A DNA stretch of 64,000 bases from Nonomuraea typhae (lineage in GTDB: Bacteria > Actinomycetota > Actinomycetes > Streptosporangiales > Streptosporangiaceae): the NCBI RefSeq assembly GCF_009760925.1, contig NZ_VRLV01000001.1, positions 124,001 to 188,000 on the forward strand, written 5' to 3'. The notes below the pieces were generated by a model, which was not told the DNA's origin, made no database searches, and saw only the letters and a program-made list of their open reading frames with translations. The position numbers and the translations under genes are program-made. This document shows, one piece after another, positions 51,859 to 59,150 of this stretch; position 1 is the first letter of the stretch, and every line of letters starts with the position of its first letter.

Positions 51859-52792
51859 GACGCCCCGCCACCACCAGCGCCACGTACTCGGACTCGGCGG
51901 CCAGCCGCTGGTTGAGCCGCCCGAGCGCGTCACGGAAGGCCCGCCCGCTGGCGGTGGCGGGCACCACCCCGAGACCCACCTCGTCCGAGACCGCCACGAC
52001 CTCCTGCGGCGCCCGCCGCCAGGCCGCCACCAGTTCCTCGCACCGGCGCCACACGGGTTCCCCGGGCCCCTCCCAGGCGCCGTGCTCGTCGAAGACGGCC
52101 GCCAGCCAGGTGCCGAGCCCGTCGACGAGCAGCGGTGTGCGCGCCCGTGCGAGGACGCCGGCCAGGTCGGTGGTCTCCTCCGTCTCCCAGTGCGCGGGCC
52201 GCCGCTCGCGGTGCGCGCGCACCCGCGCGGCCCACTCCCCGTCCCCGTCGCCGGACGGCCCCGTCGCCACATAGGTCACGTACGGCTCGGCCGCCAGCCG
52301 CAACTCCGCCTCGGCCGACTTCCCCGACCGCGACCCGCCCAGCAGCAACGCCCGCCGCGGACGCGGCATCGGGGATCCGGCCACGTCGTCCAGGACCGTT
52401 CCATCGGGCACCGCCAGCGCCCCCCACAGGGCCAGCCGCCTGCCCAGTTCCTCCTCCGAACGCACCCGGTGGTCGAACCCCACGCCCACCACCCGCGTGC
52501 CCGCCCCGGCCAGCCCGGCCCGGCGCAGCTCCCCGAGCCGCTCCGGCCGCCCGGCCACGTCGAGCACCACGAGGTCGTACGGCCCGGCCGCATCGGCCTC
52601 CCGGCCGCAGCCGGGCTCGTAAAGCACCCGGAGCCCCCCGGCCGCATATGAGCCGGGGGAGACGGGCCGCCCGTCCACGAGGAGTCCGGCCGGTCGCCGG
52701 TGCCCCGCGGGCAGCGCCAGGCAGGAGGCGCACGCGCATCCCGGCTCCGGCCAGCCGCGCGGCCCCGCCGTACCGGAGAGCACGATCGTCAC
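51842..52792 (-). CDS. cobU: Adenosylcobinamide kinase/guanylyltransferase with degenerate N-terminal extension
   Basis: 316 residues. Residues about 145-316 form CobU: P-loop GGSRSGKS at 152-159, then YVATGPSGDGDGEWAARVRAHRERRP with the guanylylated His region, and VSDEVGLGVVP. It activates adenosylcobinamide in B12 assembly. The first 140 residues (GTAGPRGWPEPGCACASC, later VGFDHRVRSEEEL) resemble the edges of a PhnP-like metallo-beta-lactamase domain, which is fused to CobU in Streptomyces. Here the HxHxDH metal site is absent and the domain is shortened. Starts at GTG 52792. CobS is encoded at 46 kb. Confidence 0.88.
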   Translation of the reverse strand: MTIVLSGTAGPRGWPEPGCACASCLALPAGHRRPAGLLVDGRPVSPGSYAAGGLRVLYEPGCGREADAAGPYDLVVLDVAGRPERLGELRRAGLAGAGTRVVGVGFDHRVRSEEELGRRLALWGALAVPDGTVLDDVAGSPMPRPRRALLLGGSRSGKSAEAELRLAAEPYVTYVATGPSGDGDGEWAARVRAHRERRPAHWETEETTDLAGVLARARTPLLVDGLGTWLAAVFDEHGAWEGPGEPVWRRCEELVAAWRRAPQEVVAVSDEVGLGVVPATASGRAFRDALGRLNQRLAAESEYVALVVAGRLTPLG

Positions 52793-52855
52793 CGCGCCGA
52801 GCCTAGCGCTTCGAGCGGACGAGGCAGCCGAGCCCGGTGCCCGAGCGCACGAGCC

Positions 52856-52931
52856 AGGCGTCAGGCCCGGCGCCCGAGCGCCCGAGCGCCCGAGCGCCCG
52901 AGCGCCCGAGCGAGGCGTCAGGCACGGCGCC
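52856..52931. repeat. Duplicated 3' end of the membrane-protein gene enclosing five 8-bp repeats
   Basis: AGGCGTCAGG(C/A) followed by CCGGCGCC or CGGCGCC occurs at 52856-52874 and 52913-52931 with one mismatch; the second copy includes the stop of the leftward gene. Between them CGCCCGAG is repeated five times perfectly (52871-52910). No gene is seen between cobU and this gene end. Confidence 0.85.
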
Positions 52932-53421
52932 GGACGGCCAGGAGGACCACGGCTGCCAGCAGGATCAGCACCGCCACCCCACCGGCCAGCAGGGGGACGG
53001 GCGGGCCGGGCGGCGGCGCGGCCGGGTAGCCGTTCACCGCCGCCACCTCGCCCCGCGCGCCGGTCCGCACCTCGGCCACCTTGGCCGGCACCTGCGCGGC
53101 GGTGGCCCCCTCGTCGACGCGCACACAGGCGCGCACGGGCGCGGGCGGCCGCTCGCCGCGCTGCGCGTCCCCGAAGTCGATCACCACGGCCGCCTCCCGA
53201 AGAGAATCGGAGGGGCCGGCGCACTGCTCGACGTAGGTCATCCATCCCCGGCCGGGCGGTTCTCCCGCCCCGGCGGCGTAGCGCCACCCGATGAGGTCAC
53301 CAGCCGAAACAGGGTCGTCGGGCCGCGCCGCCAGCCAGGCCGTGCCGTCGCTTTCCCACACGGTCCACCCGGGCGGCGAAGGCGTGCCGTCCGCGAGGAA
53401 GGCCCTCATTCTGCGCGGCAT
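52918..53421 (-). CDS. Hypothetical C-terminally anchored membrane protein
   Basis: 167 residues. The N-terminal 125 residues are soluble and hydrophilic, with GWTVWESDGTAWLAARP and a single YVEQCAG cysteine. One membrane helix is at about 140-162 (LLAGGVAVLILLAAVVLLAV) followed by RRRA, so it is anchored at the C-terminus. The start at 53421 has a perfect GGAGGAGG; ATG codons further up are rejected. No motif is recognised. A repeat containing a copy of its 3' end follows. Confidence 0.7.
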   Translation of the reverse strand: MPRRMRAFLADGTPSPPGWTVWESDGTAWLAARPDDPVSAGDLIGWRYAAGAGEPPGRGWMTYVEQCAGPSDSLREAAVVIDFGDAQRGERPPAPVRACVRVDEGATAAQVPAKVAEVRTGARGEVAAVNGYPAAPPPGPPVPLLAGGVAVLILLAAVVLLAVRRRA

Positions 53422-53505
53422 CGAAAAGCCTCCTCCAAGAGGGGAGTAAGGTTCCATTGCCGTCGGTAGGCGCACCGGCGAACCCGCGGAAAAGGAGCGT
53501 ATGGC

Positions 53506-53712
53506 ATGACATGGCGGTGGCGTTATGAGAATGCGAATGGTAACGAGGTAACGGACCGCCCCTTGCCGAGAGAAGTCTTTCCGAGCCAGGCAGACGCCGA
53601 GTCGTGGCTCGGGGAAAACTACCGCGAGCTGCTCGAGGCCGGTGTGGAACAGGTGGCTTTGCTGGAGGAGGACCGCGTCGAATACGCGGGAATGTCATTG
53701 CGCGCCGAGTAA
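53506..53712 (+). CDS. Small conserved hypothetical protein
   Basis: A 68-residue acidic protein opening TWRWRYENANG and containing SQADAESWLGENYRELLEAGVEQVALLEEDR, a helix-rich pattern seen in small actinobacterial proteins of unknown function. AAGGAG precedes the ATG with normal spacing and a perfect terminator follows, both supporting a real gene. Divergent from the anchored membrane protein. Confidence 0.75.
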   Translation: MTWRWRYENANGNEVTDRPLPREVFPSQADAESWLGENYRELLEAGVEQVALLEEDRVEYAGMSLRAE

Positions 53713-53714
53713 CG

Positions 53715-53745
53715 AAAAACCCCTTGAGTGACTCAAGGGGTTTTT
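53715..53745. terminator. Bidirectional rho-independent terminator
   Basis: A perfect 14-bp stem (53715-53728 with 53732-53745) with a 3-base loop. The outer five pairs are A-T, giving a U-run on either strand. It serves both the small gene and the convergent aldo-keto reductase gene. Confidence 0.92.
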
Positions 53746-53764
53746 GCCGGGCGCGGGAACCGGG

Positions 53765-54763
53765 CTACGGCCGCTTCTCCGGGCTCACCGTCTTGGCCGG
53801 GTCCCGCTCGACGATGGGGCCGAGGACGTCGTCGATGCGGCTCAGCACGTCGGCGTCCAGCTTGACGCCGGCCGCCTTGACGTTGTCCCGCACCTGCTCG
53901 GGCCGGGTGGCGCCGACGATGGCCGAGGCCACGTTCGGGTTCTGCAGGACCCAGGCGACCGCGAGCTGGGCCATGGTCAGGCCGTGGTCGGCGGCGATGG
54001 GCTTGAGGTCCTGGACGCGGGTGAGGACCTCGTCCTCCAGGAAGCGCGAGACGAACCCGGCTCCGGCCTCGGACGTGGCGCGCGAGCCCGCGGGCGGCGG
54101 CTGGCCGGGCTGGTACTTGCCGGTCAGGACGCCCTGCGCGATCGGCGACCAGACGATCTGGCTGATGCCCTCCTTCTCGCTCAGCGGCACGACCTCGCCC
54201 TCGATCACCCGCCACAGCATGGAGTACTGCGGCTGGTTGGAGACGATCCGGTCGAAGCCCATCTCGTCGGCGATCTTCAGCGCCTGCGCGATCTGGCCGG
54301 CGGTCCACTCGCTGACGCCCACGTACAGGACCTTGCCCTGGCGGACCAGGTCGTCGAACGTCTTGAGCGTCTCCTCCAGCGGCGTCTCGTAGTCGAAGCG
54401 GTGCGCCTGGTAGAGGTCGACGTAGTCGGTCTGCAGGCGGCGCAGCGACCCGTGGATGGACTCGGTGACGTGCTTGCGGGACAGGCCGCGGTCGTTGCGC
54501 CCGGGGCCGGTGGGCCAGTAGACCTTCGTGAAGATCTCCAGGGACTCCCGGCGCACCCCCTTCAGCGCCCGGCCCAGCACCTCCTCGGCCTTCGTGCCCG
54601 CGTAGACGTCAGCGGTGTCGAAGGTCGTGATGCCCTCGTCGAGCGCCGCCTGCACGCACTGCTTGGCGGCGTCCTCCTCGACCTGAGAGCCGTGGGTGAT
54701 CCAGTTGCCGTAGCTGATCTCACTGACGAGGAGACCGCTGCGGCCGAGGTGACGGAATTCCAT
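53765..54763 (-). CDS. Aldo/keto reductase, K-channel beta-subunit type
   Basis: A 332-residue NADPH-dependent barrel with catalytic D49, Y54, K80 and H121 (FDTADVY, FTKVYWP, YQAHRFD). The MEFRHLGRSGLLVSEISYG opening and SNQPQYSMLWR segment place it with the voltage-gated K-channel beta-like group, which reduces aldehydes. Size and residues are normal. Unrelated in position to the other reductase at 51 kb. Confidence 0.93.
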   Translation of the reverse strand: MEFRHLGRSGLLVSEISYGNWITHGSQVEEDAAKQCVQAALDEGITTFDTADVYAGTKAEEVLGRALKGVRRESLEIFTKVYWPTGPGRNDRGLSRKHVTESIHGSLRRLQTDYVDLYQAHRFDYETPLEETLKTFDDLVRQGKVLYVGVSEWTAGQIAQALKIADEMGFDRIVSNQPQYSMLWRVIEGEVVPLSEKEGISQIVWSPIAQGVLTGKYQPGQPPPAGSRATSEAGAGFVSRFLEDEVLTRVQDLKPIAADHGLTMAQLAVAWVLQNPNVASAIVGATRPEQVRDNVKAAGVKLDADVLSRIDDVLGPIVERDPAKTVSPEKRP

Positions 54764-54843
54764 ACGTCCGACCTTAGGCGGTCTTGGGTGGCCCGCCGAC
54801 CGCAGGTCTGCCGGTGGCCCGGTTTCGGGATAGGGTGCCCGGC

Positions 54844-55794
54844 GTGCTGAAGCTCGCGCGGGTCGCGCTGACGGCCGCGATCCTGGTCGCGATCGGTGTA
54901 CGGCTGCGCCGCCGCACCCGGATCCCGGAGCCGGTTCCCCCTCCCGCCCTGGCGCCGGTGGAATCGGCCGGGCCGAAGACGGGCATGTGGCTGGCCTGGG
55001 CGGTCATCGCCGCGGTCGTGGCGGTGACGATGGTCGTGGCGCTGATCCCGCCCCAGGAGACGGCGGAAGAGGCGGCGTGGGGCTGGACGGCGCGGTACGA
55101 GCAGCAGCAGCCGACGCCGCCCGAGGTGCCCGAGGTGCCCGAGGGGTCCGCCACGCCGCCGCCCACGGCCGCGCCCGAACTCCTCTCGGCCACCGAGCTC
55201 TCCCTCGCCCGCACCTCCGCCGAACCCGCCCCGAAGCCCGGCAGGCTCGGCGCCCAGGCCACCTGCACCCCTGTCAGGCGGCCCGTGCGGATCCGGCCGA
55301 TCGACCCGGCCGTCGAACGCCGGGTCGCCAGGCAGTGGCGCCGGATCGAGCGCTGGCTCAAGGCCAACGCCCCGGTGTCCTACCGGGAGCTGCCCGGCCC
55401 GGGCAGGGCGCGCACGATCGCGATCGCCGAGTCGCAGATGGGCATGGACTTCCCCGACGGCCTGCGCGCCTCACTGCTGCGCCACAACGGCTCCGGCGTC
55501 CTGCAGGCGGGCGACCTGTCCATCCGCGGGATCCGCGACACCTGGCGGGAGCTGTGCCGCAAGCCGGAGTCGTGGTGGCTGCCCGGCTTCATCCCGGTCA
55601 AGTGGGACGAGTACGGCGGCATGGACGTGGCCAACCCGGGTGGCACCACGGTCCTCAGACTGGGCGGCATCACCACCGGCGTCACCGTCACCGCGGGCTC
55701 GTTCACGGAACTGCTCCGGCAGACCGCCGACGCCATGGAAGCCGACGAGGTCGGCATAGAGGACGGACGGGTCGTCTGGCCCCTGGAGTACTGA
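54844..55794 (+). CDS. Membrane-anchored SMI1/KNR4-like protein
   Basis: 316 residues from GTG 54844. Two hydrophobic helices lie at about 5-20 and 45-68, followed by a Pro/Glu linker. The C-terminal 170 residues look like a SMI1/KNR4 domain (WRRIERWLKANAP, AESQMGMDFPDGLRASLLRHNGSG, WWLPGFIPVKWDEYGG). In bacteria this fold is often an immunity protein of contact-dependent toxins, but stand-alone copies with other roles exist. No toxin gene is beside it. Convergent with the DUF3043 gene. Confidence 0.72.
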   Translation: MLKLARVALTAAILVAIGVRLRRRTRIPEPVPPPALAPVESAGPKTGMWLAWAVIAAVVAVTMVVALIPPQETAEEAAWGWTARYEQQQPTPPEVPEVPEGSATPPPTAAPELLSATELSLARTSAEPAPKPGRLGAQATCTPVRRPVRIRPIDPAVERRVARQWRRIERWLKANAPVSYRELPGPGRARTIAIAESQMGMDFPDGLRASLLRHNGSGVLQAGDLSIRGIRDTWRELCRKPESWWLPGFIPVKWDEYGGMDVANPGGTTVLRLGGITTGVTVTAGSFTELLRQTADAMEADEVGIEDGRVVWPLEY

Positions 55795-55821
55795 CGGCGC
55801 CGCCGTACCCGGAAAGATCTC

Positions 55822-56439
55822 CTACTTCTTGGGCGGAACCGGCTTGCCGCCCGGCAGGAGCTGCGGGGGCGGGAAGCGCAGCTTGCGGATCTGCAAAGCC
55901 CGCATCGCCGCGTAGAACCCGACGCCCTTCATGCTCTCGCCCGGGAACTTGGCCGCCGCCTCCTTCTTCACCTTCCACGAGACGTAGACGGAGGTGAAGA
56001 GCACGCCGACCATCATGACCGGCCAGCCCGTCATCATCACCCAGAACAGGATCAGCTCACGCGTGCCCACGGGCCACGGGATCCAGGTCGCCAGCAGGAT
56101 GAGCAGCGAGAACGGCAGGAAGTACTGGCTGGGCAGGCGGCGCGAGTCGACCCAGTCGCGGGCGAACTTGCGCGCGGGACCCCGGTCGCGGACCGGGTAG
56201 TACTTCTCGTCGCCGGCCAGCATGCCCTTGCGGGCGCGATCGCGCTCGGCGGCCTGCTTGGCCCGCATCTGCCGGTAGGCCTCTTTGCGATCCTTGGGCG
56301 CGGAGACCGGCTGGCGCCGTCTGCCTTCGGCATCCCGGCGCTTGGGAGTGGGACGACCTTTACCCTGGGGCTGGGCCTTAGGATCGTCAGTGGAGACGGG
56401 GGTGTCATCCACGGAGGTTTGGGAACGGCGTCGCAACAC
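55822..56439 (-). CDS. DUF3043 domain membrane protein
   Basis: 205 residues. A charged N-terminus (to about residue 85, RRDAEGRRRQPVSAPKDRKEAYRQMRAKQAAERDRARKGM) precedes RDWVDSRRLPSQYFLP and two membrane helices (about 108-128, 132-152). This is the actinobacterial DUF3043 family, function unknown, usually encoded next to pspA-like genes as here. Starts at GTG 56439. Its start region may also contain the outgoing pspA promoter. Confidence 0.88.
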   Translation of the reverse strand: MLRRRSQTSVDDTPVSTDDPKAQPQGKGRPTPKRRDAEGRRRQPVSAPKDRKEAYRQMRAKQAAERDRARKGMLAGDEKYYPVRDRGPARKFARDWVDSRRLPSQYFLPFSLLILLATWIPWPVGTRELILFWVMMTGWPVMMVGVLFTSVYVSWKVKKEAAAKFPGESMKGVGFYAAMRALQIRKLRFPPPQLLPGGKPVPPKK

Positions 56440-56446
56440 AACGTCA
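56421..56446 (+). promoter_or_regulatory. Candidate ECF-sigma promoter for the psp operon
   Basis: GGGAAC (56421-56426), a 16-base spacer and GTCA (56443-56446) fit the general shape of envelope-stress ECF promoters (GGAAC...GTC). Transcription would start about 110 bases before pspA, reading out of the DUF3043 start region. Confidence 0.35.
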
Positions 56447-56565
56447 ACCCTACCTGTACTGCAACTTAGTGACGCCCTCGTGCGTTATGCGTAGGGTAAT
56501 CCCAAGGCGGCTGCGCTGCAGTGGGTGACCAACAGCACGACCTAAGAAGGGGACGGCCGACGCGC

Positions 56566-57396
56566 ATGAGCGTGATGAAGAGACTTTCAATGATCTTCAA
56601 GTCCAAGGCCAACAAGGCCCTGGACAAAATGGAGGATCCGCGCGAGACCCTCGACTACTCGTACCAGCGTCAGCTTGAGCTGTTGCAGAAGGTACGCAGG
56701 GGCGTGGCCGACGTCGCCACTTCCCGCAAGCGGGTCGAACTGCAGATCAACGGCCTGGAGGGGCAGGCCAGGAAGCTTGAGGACCAGGGCCGCAAGGCGC
56801 TGTCGGTGGGCCGCGAGGACCTCGCGCGCGAGGCGCTGAGCCGCCGCTCCGGCCTGCAGACGCAGATTGCCGATCTGCGGATCCAGCACGACAACCTGCA
56901 GGCCGAGGAGGAGAAGCTCACCACGGCCTCCCAGCGGCTGCAGGCCAAGGTCGACTCCTTCCGCACGAAGAAGGAGACGATCAAGGCCACCTACACCGCC
57001 GCCGAGGCGCAGACGCGCATCAACGAGGCGTTCTCCGGCATCTCCGAGGAGATGGGCGACGTCGGCCTGGCGATCCAGCGCGCCGAGGACAAGACCGCGC
57101 AGATGCAGGCTCGGGCGGGGGCCATCGACGAGTTGCTGGCCAGCGGCGCGCTCGACGACTTCAGCGGCACCCGCGGCGACGACATCCAGGCCGAGCTCGA
57201 CCGCATGGGCGGCGGCATGGACGTCGAGCTGGAGCTGGCCCGCATGAAGGCCGAGCTCGGGCAGGGCCCGGCGCCGCAGTCCTCGATCGAGCAGGGCCAG
57301 CAGCAGTCGGCCCCGCAGCCGGCTCAGCAGCCCCAGCAGCAGCCCCAGCCTCAGCAGCAGACGCAGCAGTTCCCGCGGCAGGGGGAGGGCGCATGA
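56566..57396 (+). CDS. pspA: PspA/IM30 family envelope-stress protein
   Basis: 276 residues, almost entirely coiled-coil helix. It opens with MKRLSMIFKSKANKALDKMEDPRETLDYSYQRQ, the membrane-binding amphipathic helix and first coil of the PspA family. These proteins polymerise on damaged membranes as ESCRT-III-like scaffolds. The last 40 residues form a Gln/Pro-rich tail absent from E. coli PspA. AAGAAGGGGA precedes the ATG at 56566. The stop overlaps pspAA (ATGA). Confidence 0.93.
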   Translation: MSVMKRLSMIFKSKANKALDKMEDPRETLDYSYQRQLELLQKVRRGVADVATSRKRVELQINGLEGQARKLEDQGRKALSVGREDLAREALSRRSGLQTQIADLRIQHDNLQAEEEKLTTASQRLQAKVDSFRTKKETIKATYTAAEAQTRINEAFSGISEEMGDVGLAIQRAEDKTAQMQARAGAIDELLASGALDDFSGTRGDDIQAELDRMGGGMDVELELARMKAELGQGPAPQSSIEQGQQQSAPQPAQQPQQQPQPQQQTQQFPRQGEGA

Positions 57397-57671
57397 TCGT
57401 CCGGATCATGGGCGAGGGTCAGGTGGAGATCTCCGCCGACGACATCGCCGTGCTCAACGAACTCGACAGCGAGCTGGAGTCGGCGATCGTGGCCGACGAC
57501 GAGGCGAGCTTCCGGGTCAAGCTGCACGCCCTGCTCGACAAGGTGCGTCACGTGGGCAAGACGCTTCCCGACGACAGCCTTGAGCCGTCAGAGCTGATCC
57601 TTCCCCCCGCGGACGCCTCGATCGAGGAGGTCCGGGAGATGCTGGGCGATCAGGGCCTGATTCCTGGGTAG
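57393..57671 (+). CDS. pspAA: PspA-associated protein PspAA
   Basis: 92 residues beginning MIVRIMGEGQVEIS, the opening of the actinobacterial PspAA family. A compact alpha/beta protein thought to bind or regulate PspA. Its ATG overlaps the pspA stop, so the two are made together. Three bases separate it from htpX. Confidence 0.9.
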   Translation: MIVRIMGEGQVEISADDIAVLNELDSELESAIVADDEASFRVKLHALLDKVRHVGKTLPDDSLEPSELILPPADASIEEVREMLGDQGLIPG

Positions 57672-57674
57672 CCC

Positions 57675-58565
57675 GTGCGCACGCGGTTCGCGTCCGACCG
57701 CGGCCTCACCCGCCGCATGGTCGTGACGATGTTCCTGCTCGGGTTGCTGTACGTCGCCTTCGTCGGCGTCCTCATCGCGCTGGGTGTGAGGGCGCTGACC
57801 GTGCTGCTCATCGCCGGTGTCATGCTGTTCGCGCAGTACTTCCTGTCCGACCGGATCGCGTTGTTCGCGATGGGCGGGCGGGAAGTCTCCCCTCAGGAGG
57901 CGCCGGAGCTGCACGGCATGATCGACCGGCTGTGCGCGATGGCCGACATGCCGAAGCCCCGCGTGGCCGTCGCCGACTCCGACGTGCCCAACGCCTTCGC
58001 CACCGGCCGCAACCGGAAGAAGTCCGTCGTCTGCGTGACGACCGGCATCCTGCGCCGCCTGGAGCCCCAGGAGCTCGAAGGGGTGCTGGCCCACGAGCTG
58101 TCGCACGTCGCCCACCGTGACGTGGCGGTGATGACGATCGCCTCGTTCCTCGGCATCCTGGCCGGTCTGATGACCAGGTTCGCGCTCTACGCCGGTCTCG
58201 GGCGCCGCGACGACCGGGGCGGCCTGCCCATCGGCCTGATCATCCTGCTGGTCTCCGTCGCCGTCTACGCGGTCAGCTTCCTGCTGACCCGCGCCCTGTC
58301 CCGCTATCGGGAGCTGGCCGCCGACCGCGCCGGAGCGCTGCTCACCCAGCGGCCCTCCGCCCTGGCCAGTGCGCTGACCAAGGTGAGCGGCGAGATCGCC
58401 AGGATCCCGACCCGCGACCTGCGCGAGGCCCAGCCGTTCAACGCCTTCTACTTCGCCCCGGCCCTGACCGGGGGAGAGACGCTGGCGAACCTGTTCTCCA
58501 CCCACCCGCCGCTGCAGAAGCGCCTGGACAACCTCGCGAAGATCTCCGCGGAGCTGGGAAGATGA
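57675..58565 (+). CDS. htpX: HtpX-like zinc metalloprotease (M48)
   Basis: A 296-residue inner-membrane protease that degrades damaged membrane proteins. Two N-terminal helices (about 17-38 and 42-60) precede the cytosolic catalytic site HELSH at 140-144. The third zinc ligand Glu follows in SRYRELAADRAGA. Two more helices lie between (about 155-175, 185-210). Starts at GTG 57675. Overlaps pspAB by ATGA. Contrast with the zinc-less relative at 35-36 kb. Confidence 0.93.
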   Translation: MRTRFASDRGLTRRMVVTMFLLGLLYVAFVGVLIALGVRALTVLLIAGVMLFAQYFLSDRIALFAMGGREVSPQEAPELHGMIDRLCAMADMPKPRVAVADSDVPNAFATGRNRKKSVVCVTTGILRRLEPQELEGVLAHELSHVAHRDVAVMTIASFLGILAGLMTRFALYAGLGRRDDRGGLPIGLIILLVSVAVYAVSFLLTRALSRYRELAADRAGALLTQRPSALASALTKVSGEIARIPTRDLREAQPFNAFYFAPALTGGETLANLFSTHPPLQKRLDNLAKISAELGR

Positions 58566-59119
58566 GGTGGCTGGACGCCCTGCTCGGCAGGACCAGAGCG
58601 GTCACGCCCAACCTCGACGCGCTGTTCGCGCTGCCGTCGGCCGCGGTGACGCTGCAGGCCGCGACCGGCCTGGCGCCGACCGGGCTGGGGTCGGTGTGCT
58701 TCCGCGCCGCCGAGGGCAGCGCGTTCGCCGCGCTGGAGAACGACGTGCGGGCCCTGCTCGGCGAGCGGGTCGAGCGCTCGGCCGACGCCTACGGCTACAC
58801 CTGGCTGCTGGTACGGCGGGCGCCTTCGGACCTCGCCGGCCTGGTGACCGAGCTGCACGCGGTGAACTCCTCCCTGGAGGGCGCCGGATTCGGCCCGTCG
58901 CTGCTGTGCTCGCTGGTGTCGTTCGACGGCCCCGGCGGGCGCCGCCTGGCCGTGATCTACCTGTACAAGCGCGGCACCTTCTACCCCTTCGCCCCGCTGC
59001 CCGGCGAGCGGCGCGACAACGCGCTGGAGCTGCAGGCCAGGGGCGTGCTGGCCGGTGAGCTGCCGCTGGAGGAGGACCTGTCGCGCTGGTTCCCCGTCTG
59101 GGGCGCCCCCGGGCTCTGA
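58562..59119 (+). CDS. pspAB: PspA-associated protein PspAB
   Basis: 185 residues opening RWLDALLGRTRAVTPNLDALFALPSA, typical of the PspAB family encoded with PspA, PspAA and HtpX in actinobacteria. Predicted cytosolic alpha/beta protein; exact role unknown but genetically part of the envelope-stress system. The ATG overlaps the htpX stop. Last gene of the four-gene unit. Confidence 0.9.
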   Translation: MRWLDALLGRTRAVTPNLDALFALPSAAVTLQAATGLAPTGLGSVCFRAAEGSAFAALENDVRALLGERVERSADAYGYTWLLVRRAPSDLAGLVTELHAVNSSLEGAGFGPSLLCSLVSFDGPGGRRLAVIYLYKRGTFYPFAPLPGERRDNALELQARGVLAGELPLEEDLSRWFPVWGAPGL

Positions 59120-59134
59120 GCGATATCACCCACA

Positions 59135-59150
59135 GTGATCTAATGATCAC
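59135..59150. promoter_or_regulatory. Perfect palindrome before the DUF998-hydrolase gene
   Basis: GTGATC-TAAT-GATCAC (59135-59150) abuts the GTG start codon. It could be an operator over a leaderless promoter (TAAT as part of the -10). The binding protein is unknown. Confidence 0.4.

Noticed and set aside
52871..52910. CRISPR array
   Set aside because: Five 8-bp units without spacers are a simple tandem repeat.
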